Positions 1-12,320 of a stretch of DNA of 64,000 bases are shown piece by piece (the stretch's first letter is position 1; every line of letters starts with the position of its first letter). Position numbers and translations under genes: made by a program. The notes beneath the pieces were generated by a model. The model worked only from the letters and a program-made list of their open reading frames with translations, was not told the origin of the DNA and ran no database searches. The DNA is taken from the NCBI GenBank assembly GCA_032622095.1, contig CP136063.1:40774106-40838105 (forward strand), read 5' to 3'. The DNA comes from Siphonodentalium dalli. Its lineage: Eukaryota > Mollusca > Scaphopoda > Gadilida > Siphonodentaliidae.

Positions 1-2272
1 CAGTATATGGCCGGATAAATCACCATGATAAAGGAAATGGAGTTACATTACAAATATATCAGTGCCATCTGCCACAACTAACGATGTTTGTGCGGCTACT
101 CTCGCAACCCGTTGAACAACGAGAGTATCTCCTACTTCGTGGGTCGATCTGAGATCACGCCTATTGATACATATGCCCTTATTAATATCTTCAGGAATGG
201 GATCCTTTCCGGTTACTACGAGTCGTTTATTTGTATTGGCAAAACATTCCTGGTGCACCTGGAGATCATTAACAATCATGTCAATAAGCTGTGCTTTGTT
301 GTCACTCAACTTTTTGTGGATGTAGCCTCGTGTTTTGCTAGAGTGTGATGACTCTGCTAGCCCCTTTGTCTCGAGCTAATCGCGTGGTTCTTTGATGCTG
401 AGTTTATTATACCTATCGAACAAGTATACATCTGTCTTATTTCTCTGTGTTGTAAGTATATAAGACCGAAATTCATCAAGAAATCTTGCACTACTCCCAG
501 CGGTGGCCATAGTACTGTCCATTTAATTGCACAGCCGTCTAGGAAGGTGGCGTGGCTGACACTCGCCCTTTGGTACGTCAGCAATGATGTCAATACGTAG
601 CGCATTCTTCAATATTGATTTGGACTTTGCTTCCTTCATATGTCCGTTAGACTCAAATATGGAAGGTGGATAGGGCGATAGCTCATACGAAAGGATGTCA
701 TCAATATCCAAGCTCCTCGTACTATTCTTCAATCCCATTGCCCTCGCATAGATCACTTCTGTGTCGAAAAGTTACTAGCTGCTGTAATTGTTTTCACGTT
801 CCGGTTTATTGCATTATGGAAACTGGACGGCCAATCTTTTTCGAAATTTATCATCTGTTCTCGTCCAAGTTACACCGCCTTATCTACATTGGCGGAGGAA
901 TCGGTAGTCACTCGTCCGGACTCCACATTGACGATCCCTTGTGGATGCTGCTTCGGATCAAGTGGGTCAATACACAGCTCCAGCTTATGCTTTAGTGAAT
1001 CTCGATCAGCCTTGTCAACCTGTATTCTTGAACTTGATTCTTCTTTATGACATGTCTGCCTCCCTTCTCTCGCATACAATCCAAATCGTATATCAGACAA
1101 TTGCATTATATTCAAACTGTATGCCCATGTACGAACACTCTCTGGTTTCAGCGTGATGCCGATTATACACGAGCGTCCATGACCATACCGTATGAAGGTG
1201 GTCTCAATCGCCATGTCACTCCAAATGCCATTAAAATGCCACTATTGTGGTGCATAGTGTGCTCACCCTTCATGAATGGCGCCTGAGCATCATCGGGTAG
1301 TGATTCCATTGACCGCAGGTAAAGGATGCATATCTGGCATAATGAGTGTGTAGAGCTGCGAAGAAAAGAGGAATCATCTCATCAACGGTGTCTAGATGGA
1401 GCGGCCAATCAGATTCCCGCTCTGCTCTGATATATCTCAGTATTATGAACATGGGCTTGATTAGACATTCAATCCAGAGCATAGCGGTTCTGCTCTCACA
1501 TGCGGATGCCTCCAGGACAACCAAGAGGTCGCACATGCATCGCATATCATCATGTGTTTCAAATACTGCTCGGAGTAACTATTATGTCAACAGACGCAAA
1601 GCTCTTATATTTTGCGGAAACTTCTTGCCTTTGAGCTTTTTTAAGACTCCGCAAAAAGTTGACTCTAAAATTTCTGTCAGGCCGGTTCCCATCATCAGTG
1701 ACCCGATGGATCCACAATAGCTCATGAGCCAATGCGTACATGCTAATATGTCATACAGTCTCTGTGGTACCTTGCCCCGACAACGTGCAAATCACTAACC
1801 ACACTCTGAATTCTACCCCGATCCTCTTCTGCCCACTATTCTCTTCGCAAATCACACTTCTCCACAAGAGCGACATTATACGGCTTCCCATCTACTGTTT
1901 GCGTTGATCGGTAAATGAAAGCAGGACGCCATCGATCGGGATGTCTGGGTTCTTTTTCGACATTACATGTCCCACCACAGTATAGACAATCAGTTTGAAA
2001 TTTAAAGTTGCCGGCTGACCTACGTGAACGTGTCGGTGGAATAGCTGGTGAATTGCTGCGTTTGGATGCTTCAACATTAGTTTTTGATGTGTATCTGGAA
2101 GCACAATTACTGTGAAACAACACTTTAAGTTTGCTGTCTATATTAAGACTTTGTTCGAGTGTTTCATGCAGGCCATCGCCATATATATGCGCCCCTCACC
2201 GGCATTTTCACTGCACTGTTCATTGCTATTGCAAGCTTCTTTGTAATGGAATTTGAATAAGCATTTCGACAT
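1..2272 (-). pseudogene. A1 transposon protein remnant (N-terminal region, transposase tail, XPG-like nuclease part)
   Basis: Read on the minus strand from an ATG at 2272, the fragments match A2 piece by piece: an N-terminal region with C..C pairs (2123-1836), a segment ending in EELLR-like sequence (1741-1559), a region rich in R and E (1545-1270), a C-rich segment (1214-870), a segment ending near FDRYNKLSIK (756-357) and the start of the nuclease region with VVADGTDIFVM (309-43). Frames change repeatedly and stops intervene. A block of about 1.34 kb present in A2 is missing at about 1749, removing the transposase core. The residue after the first acidic position of the VADDTD motif is changed to G here. 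The gene is dead; the C-terminal part lies outside the window. Confidence 0.7.
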
Positions 2273-2735
2273 ACTTGACCTATTTTTGTTCTACATGCAT
2301 ATGAGAACACGTGACATAACAAAAACCGGTCTATAATATTGGGCTTCACCGTTGAGTCATGTTTCGAAAGTGTACATTTTCGTAACATGAAAATGTAGAT
2401 TGTATGACGGCCATTTTGACCGCCATTTTGTATAATCCTATAAAAGTAAGATCTTTATATTGTTGTGATCTGGTGTAAACATACGTACATAAACTAACGT
2501 TCTTACGTGATTTCCAACTTCTGCTACTGAATAAAACATGATCACACCCGTATGGCCATATGCCGTTTTGGGTAGGTTGTTGCAATGTTGAATATTTAAA
2601 TTTCCCCAAGGGTTACAAGAGCACATCAACCGGAAAACATTTGCCGAGATACTACTAATGAATTTTCCGCCGAGAAAAAAACTTTAACAGAGAATTTTGG
2701 GTTAGGCCAAAATTCGGCTCTTGGCTGCTGGACTA
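1..2735 (-). mobile_element. A1: Academ-like DNA transposon, deletion derivative, cut by window start
   Basis: The plus-strand right end reads CTGCTGGACTA at 2725-2735, the reverse complement of the TAGTCCAGCAG terminus also seen on copies A2 and A3. The sequence is nearly collinear with 57660-60431 (A3), so this is the same subfamily in the same orientation. The other terminus lies left of base 1. The DNA next to 2735 continues as B-family terminal sequence that lacks only its outermost bases, so A1 probably inserted close to the end of a B element. Assignment to Academ is inferred from domain content and from the 3-bp target duplication of A3. Confidence 0.75.
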
Positions 2736-3016
2736 GGAGTTAGCTCAACTGGTCACAAAGAAAATTTCTGCGTATTGTGTGTTGTGGGGGACTACATTGC
2801 GGTCCATGCAAGGCTAGATGTAGTTTCTGAAAGAGTTGCAATTTTTTTTTTCATTCATGGGTTTTAATTGAATAAAGCTTAAAATTACCATAAACTGAAA
2901 AATAAAACTAAAGATGAGTTGCCATTATTTTTCTTTAAAATCTTAGTAGTAAATATATTATTCCACATCGCCACACAAGATTTTGGAAAATAAATACTAT
3001 TTTCGAAAATATTTAT

Positions 3017-3543
3017 TTAAAGGTGGATTGTCTCTTTGTAAACATGTTTTATATAGTTACCGGGGTATAACTTATTAGATCTGAATCGAAGACTCCTGTC
3101 CAGAAATGCTTCTATCGATTAATATTAATTTTATTTCGAATATGTTCTAGTCTAAAACGGTGTAGTTGTTTAGCTAACGAACAATAGTGGTTGCTGTTAA
3201 CAGAGACCAGAAATTTTATTGTATAATTTTGTCACAAATAAACTTTAATCATACTCATTATCGCTTATAAGTATGGAACAAAACAATACAATCAATCAAT
3301 CTGGGACATTTGACTTTCGTTGCGTATCCATAGGAACAGCCCAGTGCTCTATATCGCAATATGGTATCATCCGAAAGGTCTGTTCTAAAAATAGTAACAT
3401 GAACGGTCCCGATTTAATATTCGAAATAAAATCAATATTAATTGATAAAAACTTTTCGGACAGGGGTCTTCAGTTCAAATCTATTATTTTATACCCACGC
3501 AACTATTTAAAATTTGTTATTTAAAGAGATAATCCATCTTTAA
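3017..3543 (+). mobile_element. TTAA MITE copy M1 (Kolobok/T2-like)
   Basis: The element runs from TTAAAGGTGGATT to the inverted end AATCCATCTTTAA. Its two ends form an imperfect inverted repeat of about 130 bp sharing GTCCGGAAA, TTCTATC and TATTTCGAATATT blocks. TTAA on both sides is the target duplication. It sits in the B derivative. A TTAA target with an AGG start is known for Kolobok/T2 elements of Xenopus; assignment here is inference. No transposase is encoded. Confidence 0.85.
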
Positions 3544-3648
3544 AACCAAAGGAAAAATATGCAAACAAATTCAAGACAACAACAACACTAACGCTTCTAC
3601 TGCCGCCGCATAAAATGTGCTGTGGGTGGAACAGACCGTTGGGAGTTC

Positions 3649-3864
3649 AATAGGAACAGCCCAGTGCTCTACATCGCAATATGGTATCATCAGAAAGGTC
3701 TGTTCTAAAAGTAGCAACATGAACGGTCCCAATTAGATAATCGAAATAAAATAAATATTAATTGATAGAAGCTTTTCCGGACATAGGTCTTCAGTTCATA
3801 TTTATTATTTTATACCCACGCAACTATTTAAAATTTGTTATTTGAAGAGATAATCCATCTTTAA
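3649..3864 (+). mobile_element. TTAA MITE 3' half, copy M1b
   Basis: This is a partial copy of the same MITE, starting at the AATAGGAACAGCCCAGTG block and ending at CATCTTTAA. With M1 it fills one TTAA site of the host B element. The 105 bp between the two (3544-3648) matches neither the MITE nor the B arm and is unexplained. Confidence 0.75.
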
Positions 3865-4091
3865 GGGTGTTTTTTTGGCTAATATTTGCTTTCGTTTCAA
3901 TATATTTCTGAAACTGATGGCACACAGTTTGTAATTTCCCCAATGAATTCATAGTGATAAAGCGCAATCATTTTCTACAATAAACTGGGAAGTCAATTTG
4001 CCAGAAAAAAACTTCAGATAGTGCCCTCAAGGACATTTTCTTGGTGGCCGGTTGAACAAAACCTAAAAATAAAATCCTGGCGTCTGGACTA

Positions 4092-4380
4092 TTTAAACAA
4101 CTGTAAGCATAATTGGTCACGGAATAATCATTATTTGAAATTCCTACCTTCTTTAGTAGGCAATTTAAGTAAGTTTCTCTAAAAAAACACACACTATATT
4201 ATGCACCTTGTTACTATGCCACACATATGACATCGATGAATACCACGTGTTCTGCCTCGGTCTAATAATGCTCGAGCGTGAGAAGTGATCCATTTAAAAT
4301 CGTCAGATAGTATTTAAAAGTCACCAGACATTGTGCGTACTTCGCGTCGGTGTCCATTTACCAGTAACTTAAAATAAATG
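4092..4380. other. Unassigned spacer
   Basis: AT-rich sequence between two B-family remnants. No gene, repeat match inside the window or RNA signal was seen. Confidence 0.4.
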
Positions 4381-6625
4381 AACAGCTCAAGTTCAAACAA
4401 TTATACCCAAATATGTGACTACCAATTGGTACGAAATAAAGACAGTTGGGTATGCTATAAACTTCCCCCATCGTTCCCTTCTCCGTCACTCGTACAGTTA
4501 TTGTCACAAAGTTCTTGATCGCAGCCACATGCATCGGTGTGTAACGGCAACGGCATGTACTGCAATCGGACTTTCACTTGCATATGGCGAGTTCGAGAAC
4601 GACAGTCGGAGCTGGAGCGAGTGACATCATTTCCGGAACAAGGTGCTCATTAGAATTATTAAGTATCCAGCCATTCGGGTTGTGATAATGGCAGCAACAA
4701 CATTGGGAAAAGAGCACGAGTCCATATATACGTTTGATAGTTGACGCGTTTTATGTGCAAATTGAATGAGTCCATGGTCGGTGTGAGTTTGTCGCTTCTC
4801 AAGTTCTTCTTGCTGAACAATTCGTAGCGCATATCATCCAGGGATGTCGAATCACGGTTGGAATAAACTACAGAAACAAGAGACACACATGTTTCCCTCA
4901 TATGATTCGGAATGCAAATCGGGTCCTCCCCAATCTTCGTAAACGCCGGGATCAGTTCTGTGTGATCTTACAATGTTCTGAACCATTTCAATTTCCCAAT
5001 ATAACTGAAAGCCCTTGTCGAATCGCATCCATTCATGGCGTGCACTACTGGAATAATCAGTGGGATGTCCTTGCCCGAAACATTCGCACAATCATGCACT
5101 GGGATATATCGACGAATATCTTTCGTATACCCGGTAGTACACAAAACATTGGGCGTATCGCCAGCACGTCTGATTCATCACTCCACACAATGAATCTTTC
5201 GACTTGCAGTACATTTGCTGCATGTCCCATGTGTACGAATAGTCAGTCTTGGCCGGACTCAAGATACTCAGACCAACTGCAACCATCCTTTGATAGAAAC
5301 ATTACTTTCTTTGAATCTGGAAACCCACCCGCAAGAATCACTTGCTGATCAAGCGATAATAACAATGGAATCTTTAGGGACCAATCATTGAATAAGAAGT
5401 GGACCATATTTATTTTGTTTTTCGGATTGGACAAATATTTTTGCCTTTGCTTTGGGAAAGGAGTGGCGACTGAAGGGTTCCTGATCCCTTGCATCTGAGT
5501 ATCTCCGCATCTAGCTCTTTCGCCCGACTTTATTGAGTCAGACTTGGTATAGCTGTGGCACACAATAGCCAGAATGTCACACCACACGCTGATGATGATT
5601 TGCACAGTATCGCAGAAAAGTCACCGAATGTCGCGCAATCAGTGGCACTAGACATTATCATCTGCAGAAGCATCAGGAAGTCAATAATAACCACCTTTAT
5701 CAACCGATCACTAGCTGCATTAAAGGTCCACCCAGAGGTTGACAAGTTTTGTAAATTTCTGTGTATCCAATTAGAACACTTTTCGTTGTTTTTCTCATGG
5801 TTCCATCTAAATTAAACAGAGGGAGTGAAAAAGTGCTATTTCATGTTTCAGTAGAGATGGAATATCTGTCTATCTATTTCAACAGATATTGGTATCTCTT
5901 GTTTTAGCAATTAGTGGCTTGTTCAATGCACCGAATGTTTTAAGTTTAGGTTCAGATACATTTTCAAAGAAGTCATACTGTGCTCCGTCATTTTCGTCGG
6001 TTTCTAATCGTTTGATTATAAATTGAGCAAGTTGTGTGCTTCTTGCTTCGAGAACACCACATAAATGCGCTTCCGTGTAACTCGCGATGTAACATCCGTG
6101 TAACTCCGCTTCCGTGTGTAACTCCTTGTAACTGCGCTTCCGTGTAACTCGCGATGTAGTAATGTTTAGAAGTAGAGTTACATTGTTTTCTGAAGCTCTC
6201 TGTTCTATAATTAACGGATTTACCATGTTACCAGTTACATGTACTACCGACACAATATAGGAGACGGCTATCGCATCTGTTGGCATACGATTCTCGGATA
6301 CCTCCTTAATTGTAGGAAGTTCTGCTCGCGTCATGCAGTCCACTCATTTCAAAAGTTTGCAACGAAACTGAGGCTTTTAGATGCGCCGTGAGATCGAACC
6401 GGTTCAGAGCTGCAGCCTGGCAACACAAATTCCGATATTTACCACAGTCCCTATTTATGGATTGTTCTATAGCCATACCATGCCAAACTCCAGAGAAACG
6501 CTTGCATGTGATATGAACAGATGTTTCTTTTTTTTAAACGACGGATGCTATATATGCGGATTCTCCTCGAACATTAGTCTCGACTCCGCTACAATGACTA
6601 CGCCCCACCGGGTGTAGTTTACATG
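4381..6625 (-). pseudogene. B-family transposon protein remnant (XPG-like nuclease and CXC end)
   Basis: On the minus strand this matches the C-terminal half of the B protein at 54190-55564. Visible parts in order: a segment starting MDCMTRAELP (6343-5879); a SIKSGERAR motif with FLAGGFPDS-like sequence (5605-5243), the entry motif of the XPG/PIN-like domain; an IIPVVHAMNGCDSTRAF segment near 5000, the H2TH-like part; a long tail ending near 4659; and a shortened cysteine-rich CKCKSDCST end near 4550. At least four frame changes and a stop separate them, and part of the cysteine domain is deleted. The 5' half is missing and a MITE begins at 6626. Domain naming rests on motif resemblance. Confidence 0.65.
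6067..6160. repeat. Short direct repeats of CTTCCGTGTAACTCGCGATGTA
   Basis: Two to four imperfect copies of a roughly 20-30 bp unit lie inside the B remnant. The other B copy in the window shows no such repeat, so it looks like a local expansion. Confidence 0.6.
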
Positions 6626-7152
6626 TTAAAGGTGGATTATCTCTTTGTAAACATGTATTATATAGTTACCGGGGTATAAAATATTAGATTTAATCGAAGA
6701 CTCCTGTCCGGAAATGCTTCTATCGATTAATATTAATTTTATTTCGAATATTTTCTGGTCTAAAAAGGTGTGTTTGTTCGTATAACGAACAAGAGTGGTT
6801 AATTTTAACAGAGACCAGAAATTTTATTGTACAATTTTGTCACAAATAATCGGTAATTAATCTCATTATCGCTTATATTTGTGGAACAAAGCAATACAAA
6901 CAATCAATCTGGGACATTTCACTTTCGGTGCGTAGCCATGGGAACAGCCCAGTGCTCTATATCGCAATATGGTATCATCCGAATGGTTTGATCTAAAAAT
7001 AGACACGTAAACTGTCCCGATTTAATATTCGAAATAAAATCAATATTAATTGATAGAAGCTTTTCCGGACAGGGGTCTTCAGTCCATATCTATTATTTTA
7101 TACCCACGGAACTATTTAAAATTTGTTATTTAAAGAGATAATCCATCTCTAG
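6626..7152 (+). mobile_element. TTAA MITE copy M2
   Basis: Full-length copy starting TTAAAGGTGGATTATC at 6626; its right end is mutated to CATCTCTAG. It separates the B remnant from the ZF1 array, whose fingers run directly up to it. Confidence 0.85.
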
Positions 7153-8708
7153 GTTTCGTTATGGTACTCGTCTCGGCGATTGATTTCTCTCATATATCGG
7201 ATTAATATGGACACTCTCCAGAATGGACTCGCTTATGTCGCATTAGGCTACTCGTCTGGGTGAAAGATTTCTCACATATATCGCACTGATACGGACGCTC
7301 TCCAGAATGGATTCTCTTATGTTGCATTAGGTTACTGGCCAGGGTGAATGATTTATCACATATATCACACTGATACGGACGCTCTCCAGAATGGACTCTC
7401 TTATGTTGCATTAGGTTACTCGCCCGGGTGAAAGATTTCTCACATATATGTCACTGATACGGATCTCCAAAATGGATTATTTTATGCACAGTCAGATCAC
7501 TCGTGCGGGTGAATGTTTTCTGACATATATCGCACTGATACGGACGCTCTCCAGAATGGACTCTCTTATGTTGCATTAGGTTACTCGCCCGGGTGAAAGA
7601 TTTCTCACATATATGTCACTGATACGGATCTCCAAAATGGATTATTTTATGCACAGTCAGATCACTCGTGCGGGTAAATGTTTTCTGACATATATCGCAC
7701 TAATACGGACGCTCTCCATAATGGACTCTCTTATGTTGCATTAGGTTACTCGCCCGGGTGAAAGATTTCTCACATATATGTCACTGATACGGATCTCCAA
7801 AATGGATTATTTTATGCACAGTCAGATCACTCGTGCGGGTGAATGTTTTCTGACATATATCGCACTGATACGGACGCTCTCCAGAATGGACTCTCTTATG
7901 TTCTATTAGGCTACTATTCTGGGTGATTGATTTCTCACATATATCGCACTGATACGGACGCTCTCCAGAATGGACTCGCTTATGTTGCATTATGTTACTC
8001 GCCCGGGTGAATGATTTCTCACATATATCACACTGATACGGACGCTCTCCAGAATGGACACTCTTATGTTGCATTAGGTTACTCGCCTGGGTGAAAGATT
8101 TCTCACATATATCGCACTGATACGGATCTCCAAAATGGATTCTCTTATGCACAGTTAGATCACTCGTCCGGATGAATGATTTCTGACATATATCGCACTG
8201 ATATGGACGCTCTCCAGAATGGATACTCTTTATGTCTCATTAGGTCACTCATCCGGGTAAATGATTTCTTACATATATCGCACTGATACGGACGCTCTCC
8301 AGAATGGAGTCTCTTATGCGCCGTTAGGTAACTCGTCTGGGTTAATGAATTTTCACATATATCACACTGATACGGACAATCTCCAGAATGCACTCACTTA
8401 TGTTGCATTGTGTGACTCTTCTGGGTGAATGATTTCTCACATATATCGCACTGATACGGACGATCTCCAGAATGGACTCTCTTATGTCTCAATAGGTCAC
8501 TCGTCCGGGTGAATGATTTCTCACATATATCGCATTGGTATGGACTCCCTCTTGTATGGATTTTCGCATGTGTTATCAGATAACTTCTATTTATGACTGA
8601 TTTTTCATACACATCGCACTGAAACGGGCGATCTCCTGTGTGGATTATCGTAGGCCTATGTGCTTGCATGTCACTGCACTCCAGTCTGCGCGGGCTTTCC
8701 TCATACAT
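7153..8708 (-). pseudogene. ZF1: C2H2 zinc-finger gene, dead
   Basis: Tandem C2H2 fingers of the form [11 protein letters not shown]-x5-L-x2-H-x3-H joined by HSGERP linkers, preceded by an ATG at 8708 and an N-terminus ending in IIHTGDRPFQC. It is a paralog of ZF2 and ZF3 and would have encoded a nuclear DNA-binding protein. In-frame stops at the second cysteine-to-stop position (YQ-stop-HICEK) recur near 7455, 7620 and 7785, and other stops and frameshifts lie near 8155, 8240 and 8395. The 3' end is cut by MITE M2. The upstream flank, with TTTTAAGATTTCCCC, is shared with both intact paralogs. Confidence 0.85.
7382..7876 (-). repeat. 165-bp two-finger tandem repeat inside ZF1
   Basis: CTCTCC(A)G/T..AATGGACTC starts recur at 7382, 7547 and 7712, an exact spacing of 165 bp. 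Each unit holds two fingers, one with a shortened HFGDPYQ linker, and each carries the same TGA in place of a zinc-binding cysteine. The amplification therefore happened after that stop arose. Confidence 0.85.
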
Positions 8709-8899
8709 CACACCCAAGTGGACGATCGGGTTTTAAGATTTCCCCAAATTCCGAATAATTCCCCGCTTATATCGGACTCGTATGGAGTGGATTATCTCAT
8801 GTGCTAGTTCCAGGGAAACTCGAAAGATTTACACTCTTTTGAGTTTCAGATTGGCTGTGTACATTTTCTATCTGAAGCTCATACCTTTTCTATTTACAG

Positions 8900-9009
8900 G
8901 CGATAAAGGACCCCTGGCGCCAGATTCTGCTTGGTTCTCTTCTTATGGTGACAATAAAGACAAGATTCCACCAAAAGTTCCGAAATCCGTACCTTGTTGT
9001 GCTAAATAA
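8900..9009 (+). CDS. Candidate terminal exon carried in left arm
   Basis: A pyrimidine tract and TATTTACAG acceptor at 8891-8899 precede an open reading that begins GDKGPLAPDSAWFSS and ends with ...PKSVPCCAK and TAA at 9007. The stop overlaps an AATAAA-type polyadenylation signal (9005-9010). Acceptor, short 3' coding tail and poly(A) signal together look like the last exon of a cellular gene picked up by the transposon. I do not recognise the protein. The inverted copy in the right arm has a stop just after GDK. Confidence 0.45.
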
Positions 9010-9321
9010 AAGACATTTATCATTTGTCAATTTTGCGCAAACAATTTATTTCCTGGTTACGTTCGTTTGACTTTCTGTTCCAGCATGTCAAATTGTTGTC
9101 ATGCGCAGTGCCATCGTTCAAATTGCACCGGATATCGGAGATACTATATACCGAGACCAACCAATAACAAAAGCTAACTACCGATAACAAGTCTAAATTT
9201 GATAATTAAGTCATAATAATGTTTAATTATAGTGAATGTATCAGTCTTAAGTGGATATTATACCATGTTTGACATTTAAAATGACATATATTATGGGTAT
9301 ACCGATAACTTGAAACATCAA

Positions 9322-10262
9322 TTGAATTCTTTATTCTCATCACAATGCATACACAAATATAATATAATGCATACATAAATAAACATGTTTAATGATTTGC
9401 CCGGAAACCTGAATTATTATGAATAGCCAGGTTTATTAGATATATATAGAATATATATATTATATAATATAGATTATATCATATTTGTTATATATGGTAT
9501 ATATATTATATATATCATATATATATTATATTATAATATATATAATATAATATACATGTTATATATATTATATAATATATATTATATATATATATTGTAT
9601 ATATATATATATATATATAACTAGCAGGTGGACCCGACTTCGTCCGGGCTGTTTCCCCTCTGCTTTTCGGCGAATTGCGCGATTTGACCTTGAATTGTCC
9701 ATTTTGAAGGTCAAGGTCAGGTGGGGTCACGATTTGACCCGTCCAAAACACTGCCCGGACAAAAGTACCCGACACTGGCTACGTCCGTAGAGATAACATA
9801 TTTCCGTATTGAAAGACAAAAGTACCCGTAGAAATCCGTCTGATTTTACCCGATTAGACCTTGAATTGACCTTGAATTAACCCTTTTGAAGGTCAAGGTT
9901 AGGTCGGGATTACGTTTTCCAGGGGCCATAGCTAACACACACACATACAGGCAGAAGTCCCAACCCAAAATATATAGTACATATATATATATTATATATA
10001 TATATATTATATTATACATATTATATATATATATATATGTATAATATATATATAATATATATGTCATGTAAAAACATATATAACTTATTTAACATATATA
10101 ATATAATATATATTATATAATATATATATATATATATATCTAATAAACCTGGCTATTCATTATAATTCAGGTTTCCTGACAAATTATTAAATATGTTTAT
10201 TTATGTATGCATTATATTATATTTGTGTATGCATTAAATGGGTGATGAGAATAAACAATTTA
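9322..10262. repeat. Palindromic unit with (TA)n cores
   Basis: 9322-9448 and 10137-10262 are inverted copies containing AATGCATACACAAATATAAT and CCAGGTTTATTAGATATATA. Between them are long TA tracts (about 9430-9620 and 9970-10140) and a GC-richer core (9625-9960) with two copies of a GACCTTGAATT/GAAGGTCAAGGT motif. It looks like a foldback MITE with expanded TA microsatellites. No coding sequence was seen. Confidence 0.65.
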
Positions 10263-11312
10263 AAGGTGGATTATCTCTTTGTAAACATGTATTATATAGT
10301 TACCGGGGTATAAAATATTAGATTTGAATCGAAGACTCCTGTCCGGAAATGCTTCTATCGATTAATATTAATTTTATTTCGAATATTTTCTGGTATAAAA
10401 AGGGGTATTTGTTCAGCTAACGAACAATAGTGGTTACTGTTAACATAGACCAGAAATTATATTGTGCAATTTTGTCACAAATAAACGTTAAAGGTGGATT
10501 ATCTCTTTGTAAACATGTATTATATAGTTACCGGGGTATAAAATATTAGATTTGAATCGAAGACTCCTGTCCGGAAATGCTTCTATCGATTAATATTAAT
10601 TTTATTTCGAATATTTTCTGGTCTAAAAATGTGTGTTTGTTCAGCTAACGAACAATAGTGGTTACTGTTAACAGAGACCAGAAATTATATTGTGCAATTT
10701 TGTCACAAATAAACGTTAATTATACTCATTATCGCTTATATCTGTGGAACAAAACAATACAAACAACCAATCTGGGACATTTGACTTTCGTTGCGTAGCC
10801 GTAGGAACAGCCCAGTGCTCTATATCGCAATACGGTCTCATCCGAATGGTCGGTTCTAAAAATAGTAACATAAATGGGCCCGATTTAATATTCGAAATAA
10901 AATCAATATTAATTGATAGAAGCTTTTCCGAACATAGGTCTTCAGTTCATATCTATTATTTTATACCCACGCAACTATTTAAAATTTGTTATTTAAAGAG
11001 ATAATCCATCTTTAATTATACTCATTATCGCTTATATCTGTGGAACAAAACAATACAAACAACCAATCTGTGTCATTTGACATTCGTTGCGTAGCCGTAT
11101 GAACAGCCCAGTGCTCTATATCGCAATACGGTCTCATCCGAATGGTCGGTTCTAAAAATAGTAACATAAATGGGCCCGATTTAATATTCGAAATAAAATC
11201 AATATTAATTGATAGAAGCTTTTCCGGACATAGGTCTTCATTTCATATCTATTATTTTATACCCACGCAACTATTTCAAATTTGTTATTTAAAGAGATAA
11301 TCCATCTTTAAA
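10260..11312 (+). mobile_element. TTAA MITE copy split by another MITE (outer copy)
   Basis: The left half (10260-10491) and right half (11012-11312) together make one full MITE. They are separated by a complete second copy inserted at the internal CGTTAATTATAC site. The outer left half carries its own differences from the inner copy (for example GGGGTATTTG against GTGTGTTTG). Confidence 0.85.
10488..11015 (+). mobile_element. TTAA MITE copy M3 (inner, nested in its own family)
   Basis: Complete copy with TTAA at 10488-10491 and 11012-11015. The flanking TTAA is the duplicated target inside the older MITE. Same orientation as the host copy. Confidence 0.9.
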
Positions 11313-11410
11313 TGATGTTTCAAGTTATACTATATACCGAGACCAACCAATAACAAACGCTAACTACCGAGAACAAGTCTAAATGTGATAATTAAGTCAA
11401 ATATGTCATT

Positions 11411-11939
11411 TTAAAGATGGATTATCTCTTTAAATAACAAATTTTAAATAGTTGCGTGGGTATAAAATAATAGATATGAACTGAAGACCTATGTCCGGAA
11501 AAGCTTCTATCAATTAATATTGATTTTATTTCGAATATTAAATCGGGCCCATTTATGTTACTATTTTTAGAACCGACCATTCGGATGAGACCGTATTGCG
11601 AATATAGAGCACTGGGCTGTTCCTACGGCTACGCAACGAATGTCAAATGACACAGATTGGTTGTTTGTATTGTTTTGTTCCACAGATATAAGCGATAATG
11701 AGTATAATTAACGTTTATTTGTGACAAAATTGCACAATATAATTTCTGGTCTATGTTAACAGTAACCACTATTGTTCGTTAGCTGAACAAACACCCCTTT
11801 TTAGACCAGAAAATATTCGAAATAAAATTAATATTAATCGATAGAAGCATTTCCGGACAGGAATCTTCGATTCAAATCTAATATTTTATACCCCGGTAAC
11901 TATATAATACATGTTTACAAAGAGATAATCCACCTTTAA
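11411..11939 (-). mobile_element. TTAA MITE copy, reverse orientation
   Basis: Begins TTAAAGATGGATTATC at 11411 and ends CCACCTTTAA at 11939. It interrupts the right arm of the 3.6-kb transposon. The empty target is seen in the left arm at 9276-9279 (GACATTTAAAATGACAT). Confidence 0.9.
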
Positions 11940-12114
11940 ATGTCAAATATGGTATAATATCCACTCAAGACTGATACGTTCACTATAATTAAACATTATT
12001 ATGACTTAATTATCACATTTAGACTTGTTCTCGGTAGTTAGCGTTTGTTATTGGTTGGTCTCGGTATAAAGTATCTCCGATATCCGGTGCAATTTGAACG
12101 ATGGCACTGCGCAT

Positions 12115-12320
12115 GACAACAATTTGACATGGTGGAACAGAAAGTCAAACGAACGTAACCAGGAAATAAATTGTGTTTGCGCAAAATTGACAAATGTCTT
12201 TTATTTAGCACAACAAGGTGTGGATTTCGGAACTTTTGGTGGAATCTTGCCTTTATTATCACCATAAGAAGAGAACCAAGCAGAATCTGGCACCAGGAGT
12301 CATTTATCGCCTGTAAATAG
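12115..12320 (-). pseudogene. Right-arm copy of the terminal exon, with stop
   Basis: Inverted copy of the 8900-9009 exon and its 3' flank. The acceptor and the PPKVPKS stretch are kept, but the third codon after GDK reads TGA. Confidence 0.4.

Larger units (their letters stand above)
2736..4091 (+). mobile_element. B-family non-autonomous derivative (arm plus opposite terminus)
   Basis: From about 2740 the sequence follows the terminal arm of the B element (compare the reverse complement of 17530-18591). It then jumps near 4035 straight to the other terminus, CTTGGTGGCCGGTTGAAC through GGCGTCTGGACTA at 4091. No coding region remains, so this is an internally deleted B copy. It was split by a TTAA MITE at 3017-3864. 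The intact target is visible in other B arms at 17745-17748 and 56247-56250. The outermost bases of the left end are absent because A1 adjoins. Confidence 0.65.

Noticed and set aside
870-1214. Intact 114-153 codon ORFs in A1 and A3 as separate genes
   Set aside because: They are collinear pieces of one longer A2 protein split by frameshifts.
9515-10067. Tyr/Ile-rich ORFs near 9.5-10.1 kb
   Set aside because: Produced by TA microsatellite; no coding evidence.
10744-11004. 86-codon ORF (EQNNTNNQSGTFDF..) shared by several MITE copies
   Set aside because: Most copies start at GTG, not ATG, and the ORF runs into the MITE's own inverted end. Sharing is explained by the copies being young relatives, not by selection for a peptide.
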